DNA of 64,000 nt from Psychrobacter sp. JB385 (lineage in GTDB: Bacteria > Pseudomonadota > Gammaproteobacteria > Pseudomonadales > Moraxellaceae): positions 248,001-312,000 of the forward strand of contig NZ_FUKN01000001.1 in the NCBI RefSeq assembly GCF_900163785.1, read 5' to 3'. A program made the position numbers and the translations under genes. This document shows, piece after piece, positions 1 to 9,914 of this stretch. The notes beneath the pieces were generated by a model, which searched no databases, had not been told where the DNA came from, and was given only the letters and a program-made list of their open reading frames with translations. Every line of letters starts with the position of its first letter. Position 1 is the first letter of the stretch.

Positions 1-22
1 TAAATGGTAAACCATATTTGGT

Positions 23-649
23 TTATTCGGCTGCTTCATCGCTGAGCAGGCTAGCAATGGTGCGATGATAGCGCTGCTGTTGGCGCTTAAGGGTTTGTCT
101 ATCCGCCACGATAATGGCTTTCAGTTCAGCTAAGGCCACCTCAAAGTTATCATTGATAACCACATAATCGGCATTTACGTATTGTGCCATTTCAGTGACT
201 GCGCCAGCAAGGCGTTGCTCGATTACTTCTACGCTATCTTGTCCGCGAGTTGAGAGACGTTGACGTAGTGTCGTCAGGCTAGGCGGTAAAATAAAAACCA
301 TGATGGCATCGGCAAACATGTTTCTGATCTGCGTCGCCCCTTGCCAATCAATCTCCAAAATCACATCAATGCCTGCGGCAAGCTGGGTGCGGACGCTTTG
401 CTCAGATGTGCCGTAATAATTGCCAAATACCTCAGCATGCTCCAAGAATTGGCCTGCATTGATACCGTTGGTGAAGCTGTCGACATCAGTGAAATGATAG
501 TGCTGACCATCAATCTCGCCAGGACGCGGTGCGCGAGTGGTATGTGAAACACTGACGGTCAAGTCATTGGTGGTGGCAAGCAGTTGTTTTACCAATGAGG
601 TCTTGCCTGTACCCGAGGCAGCGGTGATAATAAATAATGAACCTGTCAT
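23..649 (-). CDS. gmk: Guanylate kinase
   Basis: Cytosolic enzyme that phosphorylates GMP (and dGMP) to GDP with ATP, an essential step of purine nucleotide supply. The 208-residue length is normal for the family. The P-loop is at residues 12-18 (SGTGKTS), close to the N-terminus. The GMP-binding region follows, with [11 protein letters not shown] near residue 35 and DGQHYHF near 47, then the LEIDWQGA segment near residue 98. The start is the ATG at 649. Upstream on the same strand is a terminator-like hairpin (711-734). No rpoZ or spoT follows inside the window, because the gene ends at the window edge. Confidence 0.97.
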   Translation of the reverse strand: MTGSLFIITAASGTGKTSLVKQLLATTNDLTVSVSHTTRAPRPGEIDGQHYHFTDVDSFTNGINAGQFLEHAEVFGNYYGTSEQSVRTQLAAGIDVILEIDWQGATQIRNMFADAIMVFILPPSLTTLRQRLSTRGQDSVEVIEQRLAGAVTEMAQYVNADYVVINDNFEVALAELKAIIVADRQTLKRQQQRYHRTIASLLSDEAAE

Positions 650-710
650 ACAATATGTCCTAGTAAACAGCTAAAAAATGTCCTAGCGAAGGGCGAGAGG
701 CTGGTAAAAA

Positions 711-734
711 TAAAAAACGCCATCATGTATGGCG
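711..734 (-). terminator. Terminator-like hairpin in the gmk 5' region
   Basis: Read on the minus strand, a 6-bp GC-rich stem (CGCCAT/ATGGCG) with a 5-nt loop is followed directly by six T residues. This is the form of an intrinsic terminator. It lies about 60 bp upstream of the gmk start and in the same orientation, with no minus-strand gene before it. It could be an attenuator in the gmk leader, or the end of a short RNA from the gmk-ispH gap. The rest of the gap (735-953) is AT-rich, with a TATAAT-like minus-strand element at 763-758. No ORF is recognised in it. Confidence 0.5.
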
Positions 735-968
735 ATAAGAATTAAAATCGATGCGTTATTATAAAGTGCTTTTGTGACTTTTATTTTAATAAAGCCGACC
801 TGATCAACCCAGTATCCCTATACTGACTTTTGACGATAGAGTATGGGTATTTTCAAAGGCAATAAAAGCAAATTATGATAAAGTAGAGCATTGCTTTTAT
901 TCCAACTTTTACATTGAAGCGGTTTAAAATACGCTTTAACTATAAATTATCTAATGATAGGCCTGTTT

Positions 969-1925
969 ATGCAAATTTATCTTGCCAACCCTCGTGGATT
1001 TTGTGCTGGTGTGGATCGTGCGATTGCGATTGTGAATGAAGCATTGACGCGTTTTGAGCCACCCATTTATGTTCGCCATGAGGTAGTACATAATAAATTT
1101 GTTGTCTCTGATTTGGCAAATCGCGGTGCCGTATTTGTGGAAGAGCTTGACGAAGTACCAGATGGGTCAATTGTTATTTTTTCGGCGCATGGCGTGTCAA
1201 AAGCCGTTGAAGATGAGGCGGAGCGTCGCGATTTGACAGTATTTGATGCCACTTGTCCGCTAGTCACCAAAGTGCATATTGAGGTTGCAAAGTTTGCGCA
1301 AGAAGGTATGGATGCGGTACTGATTGGCCATGCTGGACATCCTGAAGTTGAAGGCACGATGGGCCGCTTTAACCGTCGCCACGGTGGCCAGATTCATCTG
1401 GTCGAAAATGAAAGCGATGTCGAAGCACTCAGCGTACAAAATCCTGAGCGCTTAGCGTTTGTTACCCAAACCACGTTGTCGATGGACGACACAGCGCGCG
1501 TTATCGATGCTTTACGTGGTAAGTTTCCTAGTATTCAAGGGCCGCGCAAAGACGATATTTGTTATGCCACCCAAAACCGCCAAGATGCGGTAAAAGATTT
1601 GGCCAGTCGCTGCGAAGTGGTCTTGGTGGTGGGTTCACCAAACTCTTCAAACTCCAATCGTCTGCGTGAGTTGGCTGAGCGTATGAATTGCCAAGCTTAC
1701 TTAATTGACAATGCTAGTGAGATGAATAGCAGCTGGTTGGATGGTGTACAAAGTGTTGGTGTGACCGCTGGGGCTTCAGCGCCTGAGGTGCTTATTCAAG
1801 AAGTCCTACAGCAGCTGCAAGATTGGGGTGGCGATTTGCCAAGTGAGTTGTCAGGTATCGAAGAAAACGTAATATTTAGCTTACCAAAGGCGCTACGTAT
1901 TCCTGTTACGCAGGTAGGTAAATAA
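969..1925 (+). CDS. ispH: 4-hydroxy-3-methylbut-2-enyl diphosphate reductase
   Basis: Last enzyme of the MEP isoprenoid pathway: an iron-sulfur protein that reduces HMBPP to IPP and DMAPP. The three cluster-binding cysteines are visible at residues 12 (NPRGFCAG), 96 (FDATCP) and 198 ([11 protein letters not shown]), counted from the ATG at 969. That start gives the canonical [12 protein letters not shown] terminus and 318 residues. An in-frame ATG 15 nt upstream (954) would add an atypical MIGLF. The gene stands alone. Its isoprenoid products feed UbiA and UppP substrates encoded later in the window. Confidence 0.97.
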   Translation: MQIYLANPRGFCAGVDRAIAIVNEALTRFEPPIYVRHEVVHNKFVVSDLANRGAVFVEELDEVPDGSIVIFSAHGVSKAVEDEAERRDLTVFDATCPLVTKVHIEVAKFAQEGMDAVLIGHAGHPEVEGTMGRFNRRHGGQIHLVENESDVEALSVQNPERLAFVTQTTLSMDDTARVIDALRGKFPSIQGPRKDDICYATQNRQDAVKDLASRCEVVLVVGSPNSSNSNRLRELAERMNCQAYLIDNASEMNSSWLDGVQSVGVTAGASAPEVLIQEVLQQLQDWGGDLPSELSGIEENVIFSLPKALRIPVTQVGK

Positions 1926-2019
1926 GGTAAAAGCCTACGTGCGTTAGCGTCTGAGTATCAATCATTTGATAATTTTTGATGCGCCTTGATTAAAAGTCAC
2001 CTGCTATGGATAAGGTAGA

Positions 2020-2271
2020 ATGAAAAAACAAAAAACCAAGTTTGTATTGGCTGAAGCCACTCTTGAAGAGGTGAACAAACAGTTAAAAATAAATATGTTT
2101 GTTATTGTCCTAGTTGCCTTGATACTTCTCCTAAATATCGCAAATTTTATGCAAAATTATAGTGTTTTCTATGGCTTGCTCGTTGTGATTATGATTTTTT
2201 TCTTATTCATTATTATAAAAAGTCGCCAGATTCTTGAGATGAGAAAAAAAGCGCTAACGAGAGTTGAGTAG
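2020..2271 (+). CDS. Small two-helix membrane protein, unknown function
   Basis: 83 residues. A charged N-terminal stretch of about 25 residues is followed by two hydrophobic helices (roughly 27-45 and 51-68) and a basic C-terminal tail. GGTAGAA shortly before the ATG may serve as a weak ribosome-binding site. No family was recognised. It follows ispH by 94 bp in the same direction and may be read with it. The pattern fits a small inner-membrane protein, but no function can be assigned. Confidence 0.6.
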   Translation: MKKQKTKFVLAEATLEEVNKQLKINMFVIVLVALILLLNIANFMQNYSVFYGLLVVIMIFFLFIIIKSRQILEMRKKALTRVE

Positions 2272-2428
2272 ACTGGCCTCTCAAACGTAAATAGTCAGTC
2301 CAGTACAGCAAACAAAACGTCTGATTTTTATGGATAAAAAATGACGATACTTTTCCCAATAATAGATTTTCATGTCATTGAATAGCGAAGATACATGAGA
2401 AAGCTTTGGTACAAGAACAAGGATGATC

Positions 2429-3244
2429 ATGCCAGCTTATTACACTTTTATTAAACGTGAACAGCAAGAAGACGGCGTCAGTGTGGCGCATTACCAGCCA
2501 ACCAAGCATGCGCAGGGCGCCTGGAATGAGCATGAACAGCACATGGCGCCAGCGACTGGGGTACTCACTGCTGAACTAAATGGCTATGCGCCGCAAGACA
2601 ATATGCGTATCGCTCGCGTTAGTCTTGATATCTTAGGCCTGATACCGCTTGATGACTTTACCATTACCACGCGCTGTATTCGACCTGGCAAAACCATTGA
2701 ATTGATTGAAGCGGTTATGAGTAGTCGCGGCCGTGATGCGATCATCGCACGAGCATGGCGATTGATGACGCAAGACACCAGTGAGATTGCCGGACTTGAA
2801 GATCAACCAGCAAAATATAAACCTGAAGCGTTGCCAGTTTGGGAAGATATGAAAGGTTGGCCGGGCGGCTTTATTGAGAGCGTACGTCTGGTGGCGACAG
2901 AGGATCGTCGTCCCGGACGCGGTATGATATGGATCACCAATGATGTCGAGATGGTCGATGGTGTGCCCACGGATGATTTGGTGCATCTATTAGGTATGGT
3001 CGATACGGCCAATGGTGTCGTACCACGGCTTGGTCTTGGCTTATCTAAGTTAGAATGGATGTTTCCCAATACGGATTTGCAAATTCATATGCACCGTAAA
3101 CCTCAAGGTCGCTGGCTTGGTATCGAGGCTGTGCAGCAATATGGCGATGATGGTATTGGATTGACCAGTGCCATACTGCACGACACGCAAGGTCCGTTTG
3201 GTCGTAGCGAGCAAATCCTGACCATTCGCCCGATGCCGCGCTAA
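2429..3244 (+). CDS. Thioesterase family protein (double hotdog, TesB-like)
   Basis: About 271 residues, resembling acyl-CoA thioesterase-like proteins with two tandem hotdog domains. The N-terminal half carries a VARVSLDILG-like hotdog core (here IARVSLDILGLIPLDDF) and a following RTxxxIEL-type strand (RPGKTIELIEA). The C-terminal half ends with the second hotdog (WLGIEAVQQYGDDGIGLTSA, then LHDTQGPFGRSEQ). It probably hydrolyses acyl-CoA thioesters, with unknown substrate. AAGG at 2419-2422 is well spaced for the ATG at 2429, so I prefer it to the ATG at 2423. It has no operon partner. Confidence 0.8.
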   Translation: MPAYYTFIKREQQEDGVSVAHYQPTKHAQGAWNEHEQHMAPATGVLTAELNGYAPQDNMRIARVSLDILGLIPLDDFTITTRCIRPGKTIELIEAVMSSRGRDAIIARAWRLMTQDTSEIAGLEDQPAKYKPEALPVWEDMKGWPGGFIESVRLVATEDRRPGRGMIWITNDVEMVDGVPTDDLVHLLGMVDTANGVVPRLGLGLSKLEWMFPNTDLQIHMHRKPQGRWLGIEAVQQYGDDGIGLTSAILHDTQGPFGRSEQILTIRPMPR

Positions 3245-3361
3245 ACATTCTATGGTTTTAAAAAACGGGACGATATGATGCGATTAGTTAATTATACAAA
3301 TGAATGAAAATGGGCTTTAATAGCAGCTAACAAGATGATATTAATCGATAGAGAGGTTGCT

Positions 3362-3436
3362 ATGAAAAAACATACTCATTTTTCAAAAAAATTGACCGCT
3401 ATCTGGGAATTATTGATTAAGGTTTATTCAGAATAG
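3362..3436 (+). CDS. Possible 24-residue small protein
   Basis: A 24-codon ORF with an AGAGG ribosome-binding site about 5 nt before its ATG. The peptide starts with basic and polar residues (MKKHTHFSKK) and continues into a short amphipathic or hydrophobic stretch ending in VYSE. A terminator-like hairpin follows at 3522-3554, so the stretch between the thioesterase gene and htpG may be a small independent transcription unit. It may be a real small protein or chance. Conservation in relatives would decide. Confidence 0.3.
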   Translation: MKKHTHFSKKLTAIWELLIKVYSE

Positions 3437-3521
3437 TGTTTAGCGTCATCGTTCTTAGTATCTGCGCTTGAATGTTCATCTTTTGAATGGTTCTATGAGA
3501 AAAGTACTCATCTAAGAAAAG

Positions 3522-3554
3522 CACTGCCTTGACAAATACGGGCGGTGTTTTTTT
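3522..3554 (+). terminator. Intrinsic terminator upstream of htpG
   Basis: CACTGCC pairs with GGCGGTG (one G-T wobble) across a 12-nt loop, followed by seven T residues. It separates the preceding short transcription unit from the htpG promoter. Confidence 0.7.
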
Positions 3555-3573
3555 ATGGGATAAAGCTTCTGTG

Positions 3574-3600
3574 CTTGAATTTTTTCTCAATGCCCCTATT
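3574..3600 (+). promoter_or_regulatory. Sigma32-type heat-shock promoter of htpG
   Basis: CTTGAA at 3574-3579 and CCCCTATT at 3593-3600, separated by 13 nt, closely match the RpoH (sigma32) consensus CTTGAAA-N13-15-CCCCATNT. The start of transcription would be near 3607, giving a leader of about 110 nt before the htpG ATG at 3717. The position directly upstream of a classic heat-shock gene makes the match credible. Confidence 0.75.
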
Positions 3601-3716
3601 AGTATAGACAGTTTAACGGTATCACATACGGCAGGTTCTCTAACATTATGAGAGCATCTTTAGTGAGTGTATCGTTATCTGATAATAGGTCTTTCATAGA
3701 ATTTAAAGGAGTTTTT

Positions 3717-5678
3717 ATGAGTGAAGCAACTCAAGCTGAAGGTCTGAATCCAGAATTAAAAAAACACACGTTTGAAGCGGAAGTGGCGCAGTTGCTGCAT
3801 TTGGTGACACATTCACTATATTCTAATGCGGATATTTTCGTCCGTGAGCTCGTCTCTAACGCCTCTGATGCCTGTGATAAATTGCGTTTTGAAGCCACCA
3901 ACGACGATAGCCTATATGAAAACGACGGTGAGCTGCGCATACGTATTGCCATTGATGAGGACGCTAAGACGATCACCTTTACCGATAACGGTATTGGTAT
4001 GAATGAAGCGGATGCCATCGAAAACTTGGGTACGATTGCAAAATCAGGCACTAAAGCATTTTTGGACAAATTGTCTGAATCACAAAAACAAGACGGTCAG
4101 TTGATTGGACAGTTTGGTGTTGGTTTTTACTCAGGATTTATCGTGGCTGATACCATCAGCGTTGAATCACGTAAAGCGGGCGAGCCTGCGGATAAAGGCG
4201 TGCGCTGGGTATCAGATGGGACAGGTAGCTTTACGGTTGAGACGATTACCAAAGATACGCGCGGTACAGCGATTACTTTGCATCTAAAAGAAGAATACTC
4301 TGAGGGCGAAGATAACTACTTAGATCGCAGCAAAATTAAACGTTTGGTGAATAAGTACTCTGACCATATCAGCTTGCCCATTCAGATGCGTAAAGAAGTT
4401 TGGCAAGAAGATGTAAAAGAAGACGAGAACGACGACACGCCAGCTGGCGGTGAGATGGTACTGACTGACGAGTGGGAAACCATTAACAAAGCCAGTGCAT
4501 TATGGACTCGCTCAAGCTCTGAGATTGAAGATGATGAGTATGTCGATTTCTACAAAAACATCACTTATGACATGGATGAGCCACTTGCTTGGACGCATAA
4601 CCGTGTCGAAGGCCGCGTTCAGTACACGCAATTATTGTATATCCCGAAAAAAGCGCCAGTTGATTTGTATACTCGTGAGCAGCAGCATGGCTTGAAGCTG
4701 TACGTCAAACGTGTGTTTATCATGGACGAAGCTGAGCAGCTGTTACCGATGTATCTACGCTTTGTGAAAGGCGTCATCGATTCAGCAGACTTGCCATTAA
4801 ACGTGAGTCGTGAGCTGCTACAAGAGTCGCGCGATGTCAAATCGATTCGTGATGGTAATGCGCGCCGTATTTTGACCTTGCTATCAAGTTTGGCCAATAG
4901 CGAAGACAGCGACAAACAAGAAAAATTTGCGCAGTTCTACGCAGAGTTTGGTGATGTGATCAAAGAAGGTCTTGGCGAAGACATGGGCAATCAAGAGCGT
5001 ATTGCCAAACTGCTTCGCTATGCGACCAGCACACAAGACGGTCTTGAGACCAGCTTTGAAGACTATAAAGCGCGTATGAAGGAAGGCCAAAAAGCCATCT
5101 ATTATCTAACGGCTGATAATTTGGCAGCAGCAAAAAACAGCCCGCAACTTGAGTTGTTTAAGAAAAAAGGCATCGAAGTTATTTTGATGACCAGCCGTGT
5201 TGATGAATGGGCAATGAATTTCTTAACTTCATTCGATGAAACACCGCTACAGAACATTGCCAAAGGCGCGGTAGATTTGGGCGACTTGCAAGACGAAGCT
5301 GAAAAAGCAGAAGCTGAAAAAGCCCAAGAAACATTAAAGCCTGTGGTTGATAAGCTAAAAACGGCTTTAGGCAGCCGTGCTAAAGATGTGAAAGTATCAA
5401 CACGTCTGGTAGATAGCCCAGCTTGTTTGGTGGTTGGAGAAGGTGAGTTGTCACCGCAAATGATCCAGATGCTTAAGCAAATGGGGCAGGATGTACCAGC
5501 AAGCAAACCAACGCTTGAAGTGAATCCTGATCACCCACTGATTAAAAAGCTAGAAAGCAGCGAGCAGTTTGATGATCTCGCTCAAGTCATCTTCGATCAA
5601 GCTTTATTAGCAGATGGCGGTCAGTTAGAAGATCCAGCCGCTTATCTAAAGCGCGTTAATGAGCTATTGATGAGATAA
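3717..5678 (+). CDS. htpG: Chaperone protein HtpG (Hsp90)
   Basis: ATP-dependent cytosolic Hsp90 chaperone that refolds stress-damaged clients. From the ATG at 3717 it has 653 residues, slightly longer than the E. coli protein. The GHKL ATPase motifs are at [10 protein letters not shown] (about 48-57), DNGIGM (about 90-95) and [11 protein letters not shown] (about 131-141). The middle domain (with [11 protein letters not shown]) and the C-terminal dimerisation domain follow. An upstream in-frame ATG (3648) is rejected, because AAAGGAG sits just before 3717. A sigma32-like promoter and a downstream terminator frame the gene as monocistronic. Confidence 0.97.
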   Translation: MSEATQAEGLNPELKKHTFEAEVAQLLHLVTHSLYSNADIFVRELVSNASDACDKLRFEATNDDSLYENDGELRIRIAIDEDAKTITFTDNGIGMNEADAIENLGTIAKSGTKAFLDKLSESQKQDGQLIGQFGVGFYSGFIVADTISVESRKAGEPADKGVRWVSDGTGSFTVETITKDTRGTAITLHLKEEYSEGEDNYLDRSKIKRLVNKYSDHISLPIQMRKEVWQEDVKEDENDDTPAGGEMVLTDEWETINKASALWTRSSSEIEDDEYVDFYKNITYDMDEPLAWTHNRVEGRVQYTQLLYIPKKAPVDLYTREQQHGLKLYVKRVFIMDEAEQLLPMYLRFVKGVIDSADLPLNVSRELLQESRDVKSIRDGNARRILTLLSSLANSEDSDKQEKFAQFYAEFGDVIKEGLGEDMGNQERIAKLLRYATSTQDGLETSFEDYKARMKEGQKAIYYLTADNLAAAKNSPQLELFKKKGIEVILMTSRVDEWAMNFLTSFDETPLQNIAKGAVDLGDLQDEAEKAEAEKAQETLKPVVDKLKTALGSRAKDVKVSTRLVDSPACLVVGEGELSPQMIQMLKQMGQDVPASKPTLEVNPDHPLIKKLESSEQFDDLAQVIFDQALLADGGQLEDPAAYLKRVNELLMR

Positions 5679-5695
5679 TGTCTGGTAATTGAGGT

Positions 5696-5727
5696 AAAAG
5701 GAGGTCTTGTCTGCAAGGCCTCCTTTT
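5696..5727 (+). terminator. Intrinsic terminator of htpG
   Basis: A 14-bp stem (5696-5709 with 5714-5727, one T-G wobble) around a TCTG loop, ending in a T-run. It lies 18 bp after the htpG stop codon. The remaining 5728-5997 stretch before the peptidase gene is AT-rich, with no gene recognised. Confidence 0.9.
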
Positions 5728-5997
5728 TTATTGAGATTTATGGCCATATTTGAATGAATTTTACAAATCATCCTTATCCTCTTGACCGACAATCCGTTAC
5801 AATCGCGATAGATTAGCGAGCTAAAATAAAAGTTTGTGTTGTTCGCTATTTGTCACTATTTCCTAGTGAATTCAATATGAAATTAATGTCTACCAACTAT
5901 GCAAAAGTTATCAATCAATAACTTTATAAAGTGGCTATATTAAAGGCATTTATAATTGACTCACTGTATCTTCTTGACTGGCTAGAGGTCTAAGTCT

Positions 5998-7479
5998 TTG
6001 TCACTTGCGTCGTTAAAAACCGTATCACTTCAGCGTTTTTCGCTCAATTTCGCTGCCAATATTATTGCAACGTTGTGGATGCTGGTCGGGTCGACACGGG
6101 CGTTCTCTTGGGTAAAACCCACCTTTATTCAGTTTGCGGTGTTTGCCCTATTGGCACTTGGCAGCAATGTGCTTTTTTCGTGGTTGGCAGCTGAAAGCGG
6201 TAGTCTCTTTAATGAGCAAGGGTTGGTCAGTTATCTGATCTGGCCGATGATTATTCTATTGGGCGGTATCATTTTGGCACGCCGCGCAGGCAATCAGTCG
6301 CTGGTTTTTGTGCCAGTGATTTTGTGGCTGGTTGCGGATACTTTATCAGCACTTTTACAGAGCCTAATGCAGCTCTTGGGCAGTTATGGCTGGTTACCCA
6401 ATTGGAGTTACTCGTTTTTACCTATTTTGTTTTTGGTGCTGTTTTTATGGCAAACGCTTGCCTTATTATGGATTTTTTCTCGTCGCTTACGTATACCGTG
6501 GTGGGAGCGAATCATTGTACTGGTAGGCGCTGTTGCGCTCTTGACGATTTGGCAGCGCAATGTCGCTGATCAGCCTATATTTAAACAGACGCCGGTGACA
6601 CCTGTCTTAGAAGAAGCGGCGTTTTATGAGCAGCCCCGACTACTACAACAAGCATTAAACAGTATTGATGCGGGCGTATTGGGCAGAACCGATTGGTACT
6701 TTATGGGCGTTGCAGGCTTCTCTGAACAAGATGTTTTTCGTTCTGAGATCAATAAAGTGCGGGAATTGTTTGATGTGCGTTTTGGTACCAGTGGCCATTC
6801 GTTGGCGTTGATCAATAACACTTATAGTTGGTTGGATGAGCCAATCGCAACCAAGACCAGTATTTTACGCGGCTTAAAAAAAATTGGTCAGCAGATGAAT
6901 GCAGATGAAGACGTGTTGTTTCTCACTTTATCTTCACATGGTAATCAAGACATCATTCAACTGGCCAACCCGCCACTTGTGATGGAGAACCTAGACGCTG
7001 CATGGCTGCGTGAGGCGCTTGATGACTCTGGCATTCGTTGGCGCGTGATTGTCGTATCTGCCTGTTACTCAGGCTCGTTCATTGATGAGTTGGCGTCTCC
7101 AACCACTGTGGTGATTACGGCATCAGCCGCTGATAGACCGTCATTTGGTTGTACCAACACCGCTGAGATGACGTATTTTGGGCAAGCGTTCTTTGCTGAG
7201 AGTCTACGCAGCAACACCAGTTTTGAAGCTGCATTTAAGGACGCAAGAGTACGTGTACATGAGCGTGAGGAAGTGATGGGGTTTGAACCATCAGAGCCGC
7301 AGATGGCTGTTGGTAGTCTGATGGAAACAGCGCTGCCTGCCTTCGAGCAAGTGTTATTTGATAAAACAAGACCACCTGTGGCAAGCGTGATTAGTAATGA
7401 GGCAGCTACGCTTAATGTATTGCCTAAAAGCGCTTCTTCTCAGTCAGCGGATACGGTGGTAGCTACAGCTGACAAATGA
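5998..7479 (+). CDS. Membrane-anchored C13 family (legumain-like) cysteine peptidase
   Basis: 493 residues with a TTG start. The N-terminal part (about 1-180) is hydrophobic, with five or so membrane segments. The soluble C-terminal half carries the clan CD dyad: His314 in LSSHGNQD and Cys356 in VVSACYSGSF. This arrangement is that of peptidase family C13, relatives of legumain and the GPI transamidase subunit, which cleave or transpeptidate after Asn or Asp. Bacterial members are poorly characterised and the substrate is unknown. The active domain would lie on one face of the inner membrane. The gene is monocistronic by spacing, with a 90-bp gap to the next gene. Confidence 0.85.
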   Translation: MSLASLKTVSLQRFSLNFAANIIATLWMLVGSTRAFSWVKPTFIQFAVFALLALGSNVLFSWLAAESGSLFNEQGLVSYLIWPMIILLGGIILARRAGNQSLVFVPVILWLVADTLSALLQSLMQLLGSYGWLPNWSYSFLPILFLVLFLWQTLALLWIFSRRLRIPWWERIIVLVGAVALLTIWQRNVADQPIFKQTPVTPVLEEAAFYEQPRLLQQALNSIDAGVLGRTDWYFMGVAGFSEQDVFRSEINKVRELFDVRFGTSGHSLALINNTYSWLDEPIATKTSILRGLKKIGQQMNADEDVLFLTLSSHGNQDIIQLANPPLVMENLDAAWLREALDDSGIRWRVIVVSACYSGSFIDELASPTTVVITASAADRPSFGCTNTAEMTYFGQAFFAESLRSNTSFEAAFKDARVRVHEREEVMGFEPSEPQMAVGSLMETALPAFEQVLFDKTRPPVASVISNEAATLNVLPKSASSQSADTVVATADK

Positions 7480-7577
7480 TTCAATAATTTCTAAAATATT
7501 AACGTTGTCGGTATTATCTTATAAGTGCTTCTTATAAGTCATTGTGTATTTTACTTTGGATAAAAAGGATGTCACTC

Positions 7578-8486
7578 ATGAAAAAATCTTATAGTCATCG
7601 CCTGTCTGCCAATAGCCAACTCACACAACAAAGTGTGAATCGCTGCTTTAATGGTGAACAGCATTATTATAGTCATCAATCAACTGCTACCAAGACAACG
7701 ATGACGTTCAGTATTTATTTGCCTGATGAAGCACTCACAGGCCAGCGCTGTCCTGCTATTTTATATTTGTCAGGTCTGACGTGTAATGCTGATAACGTCA
7801 CTCACAAAGCGCATTTTCAACAAAGATGTAGCGAGCTTGGCATGATCTTTATTGCACCTGATACCTCTCCGCGTAGCTTGTCAGTCTCAGACGATGCGAA
7901 CAGTGCCGAAGTGCCTAATGATGAACGCTATTTTGTTGGTCAAGGTGCTGGGTATTATGTCGATGCGACACAGCTACCTTGGTCAGACCATTTCAACATG
8001 GAAAGTTATATCGTTGAAGAGCTGTATGATTTATTACGTTCAGAGTTTCCCATTGATACGATTGGCATCACAGGGCACTCAATGGGTGGTCATGGGGCAC
8101 TATTACTAGGATTTAAGTTTCCGAGCAAATTTGTTAGCGTGTCAGCGCTATCGCCTGTCTGTGCTGCTAGTGAGTCAGCTTGGGGACAAGCAGCTTATAC
8201 CGAATACTTTGGTGATGATAAGTCATTATGGGCGCAAGCGGATGCTTCAAAGATGATTGAAAAAGTCGGTCGGCAGTATGCGAGTATCTTGGTCGATCAA
8301 GGGGCAGCTGATAACTTTTTAGCAGAAGGTCAATTGAAAACATCTACGCTACAAGATGCTTGCGAAAAAGCCAAGCAACCCTTAACTCTGCGTTATCAAG
8401 GTGGTCATGACCACAGTTATTATTTTATTCAAACTGTGATCAACGACCATATCGATCATCATTGGCGTATGGCGCAGCTTCGCTAG
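7578..8486 (+). CDS. fghA: S-formylglutathione hydrolase
   Basis: Cytosolic serine esterase that hydrolyses S-formylglutathione to formate and glutathione, the second step of glutathione-dependent formaldehyde detoxification. An alpha/beta-hydrolase core is visible: the nucleophile elbow GHSMGGHG, YLSGLTCNADN around the oxyanion region, DQGAADNFL with the acid, and GGHDHSYYF with the catalytic His. AAGG at 7565-7568 fits the ATG at 7578, giving 302 residues, better than the upstream starts at 7542 and 7569. No adhC-type formaldehyde dehydrogenase lies beside it. Confidence 0.93.
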   Translation: MKKSYSHRLSANSQLTQQSVNRCFNGEQHYYSHQSTATKTTMTFSIYLPDEALTGQRCPAILYLSGLTCNADNVTHKAHFQQRCSELGMIFIAPDTSPRSLSVSDDANSAEVPNDERYFVGQGAGYYVDATQLPWSDHFNMESYIVEELYDLLRSEFPIDTIGITGHSMGGHGALLLGFKFPSKFVSVSALSPVCAASESAWGQAAYTEYFGDDKSLWAQADASKMIEKVGRQYASILVDQGAADNFLAEGQLKTSTLQDACEKAKQPLTLRYQGGHDHSYYFIQTVINDHIDHHWRMAQLR

Positions 8487-8553
8487 AGCTTCAGTGAAGT
8501 CTTAATATGATGTTTTTTTTGTTGTATCGTTTGATTTAAAAAAGGTAAGTCTT

Positions 8554-9027
8554 ATGGCAAGTTATCAAGATTTGGCCGCAGTCGGTTTAAAAGATCAGTC
8601 ATCAGATTCTAGTGCTCCTGAATCTACGCTCGCTACCATGCAGGCGGATATGGACGCAGCTTTGAAAGACAAACAGCATACCAGCATGGGTGCTGATACT
8701 CATTCCAGCGAGAAGGTAGCAAGCTCAGTACAATCAAGTGATATGATTGAGCAGTCAACCAATAAGTATGGGGATAGAGTGCTGGATGAGGTTCAAGTCT
8801 CACGAGTGATAGAGATGGCGTGGGAAGACAGAACGCCGTTTGGCGCCATTGAGCATAGCTATGGTCTTAGTGAGCCTGATGTGATTAAGCTCATGCGCCA
8901 AGAGCTCAAGCCGTCGTCCTTTCGCTTGTGGCGTCAACGAGTGAGTAACCGTGCGACCAAGCACGAGGCAAAGCGCTCTTTTGACGTTGGTCGTGCTTAT
9001 TGTAAGACCCAATATAAGCCACGCTAG
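8554..9027 (+). CDS. TIGR03643 family protein (DUF2805-like)
   Basis: 157 residues. The N-terminal half (about 1-75) is polar and low-complexity. The C-terminal half matches the conserved TIGR03643-type domain: RVIEMAWEDRTPFGAIE, GLSEPDVIKLMR, then FRLWRQRVSNRATKHE. It looks like a small helix-turn-helix-like basic domain, but its function is unknown. The extended N-terminus is longer than in minimal members, which are about 80-90 residues. RBS-like AAAAGG precedes the ATG. Confidence 0.8.
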   Translation: MASYQDLAAVGLKDQSSDSSAPESTLATMQADMDAALKDKQHTSMGADTHSSEKVASSVQSSDMIEQSTNKYGDRVLDEVQVSRVIEMAWEDRTPFGAIEHSYGLSEPDVIKLMRQELKPSSFRLWRQRVSNRATKHEAKRSFDVGRAYCKTQYKPR

Positions 9028-9150
9028 TCATTTAAGCATAAAATGGTTCGTATTTTTGATATGATTTTAATATCAAAAGCACTTACGTCCGTTATAACAT
9101 TTTCTATATTTCGCTCGTCTTTTATTTAAACATGAATTAGGTAGCTCCTT

Positions 9151-9843
9151 ATGATCAGTTCTTCTAAACCTTATCTTATCGCACCCTCCATACTGTCAGC
9201 CGATTTTGCACGGTTGGGCGAAGAAGTTGAAAAAGTACTGGAGTCGGGCGCTGATGTGATTCATTTCGATGTCATGGACAACCATTACGTGCCGAACCTG
9301 ACGTTTGGTAGTATGATTTGTAAAGCACTACGTGATTACGGCGTTGATGCGCCTATTGATGTGCATCTTATGGTCTCGCCTGTTGATAGCATGATTGAGC
9401 AGTTCTTAGAAGCAGGCGCGAGCATTATTACCTTTCATCCAGAAGCCAGTATGCATGTTGATCGCTCTTTACAGCTGATTAAAGATGGTGGGGCAGAATG
9501 TGGTTTGGTGCTCAATCCAGCAACGCCATTACATCATTTGGATCACGTGATGGATAAGGTCGATCAAATCCTACTCATGAGCGTCAATCCTGGCTATGGT
9601 GGGCAGTCATTTATCGAGAGCACTTTGGATAAAGTTCGACAAGTTCGTCAACGTATTGTGACTAGCGGTAGAGAGATTAGATTGGAAGTCGATGGTGGCA
9701 TCAAAGCCAGTAATATTCGTGCGGTTGCTGAAGCAGGTGCGGATATGTTTGTCGCTGGTTCTGCAATCTTCAATCAAGAAGATTATAAAGCGGCTATCGA
9801 TGCGATGCGTGAAGAGTTGGCGCTGGTTAGAGACGGCCAGTAA
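9151..9843 (+). CDS. rpe: Ribulose-phosphate 3-epimerase
   Basis: Metal-dependent TIM-barrel enzyme of the pentose phosphate pathway that interconverts ribulose 5-phosphate and xylulose 5-phosphate. At 230 residues it is full length. Signature segments are [15 protein letters not shown] at the N-terminus, [22 protein letters not shown], the flexible-loop NPGYGGQSF, and the second catalytic segment EVDGGIK. Metal ligands would be the His and Asp of these motifs. It is followed 71 bp later by a small membrane-protein gene. Confidence 0.97.
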   Translation: MISSSKPYLIAPSILSADFARLGEEVEKVLESGADVIHFDVMDNHYVPNLTFGSMICKALRDYGVDAPIDVHLMVSPVDSMIEQFLEAGASIITFHPEASMHVDRSLQLIKDGGAECGLVLNPATPLHHLDHVMDKVDQILLMSVNPGYGGQSFIESTLDKVRQVRQRIVTSGREIRLEVDGGIKASNIRAVAEAGADMFVAGSAIFNQEDYKAAIDAMREELALVRDGQ

Positions 9844-9914
9844 CGTCCATATGGTTAACATGGGCAGTATCGCTGGTCATTGGCACGATGGTAAGTTATG
9901 TATAAAGGTAAACT

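Noticed and set aside
5102-5506. Antisense frame inside htpG
   Set aside because: Shadow of htpG codon bias on the opposite strand; no start or domain support.
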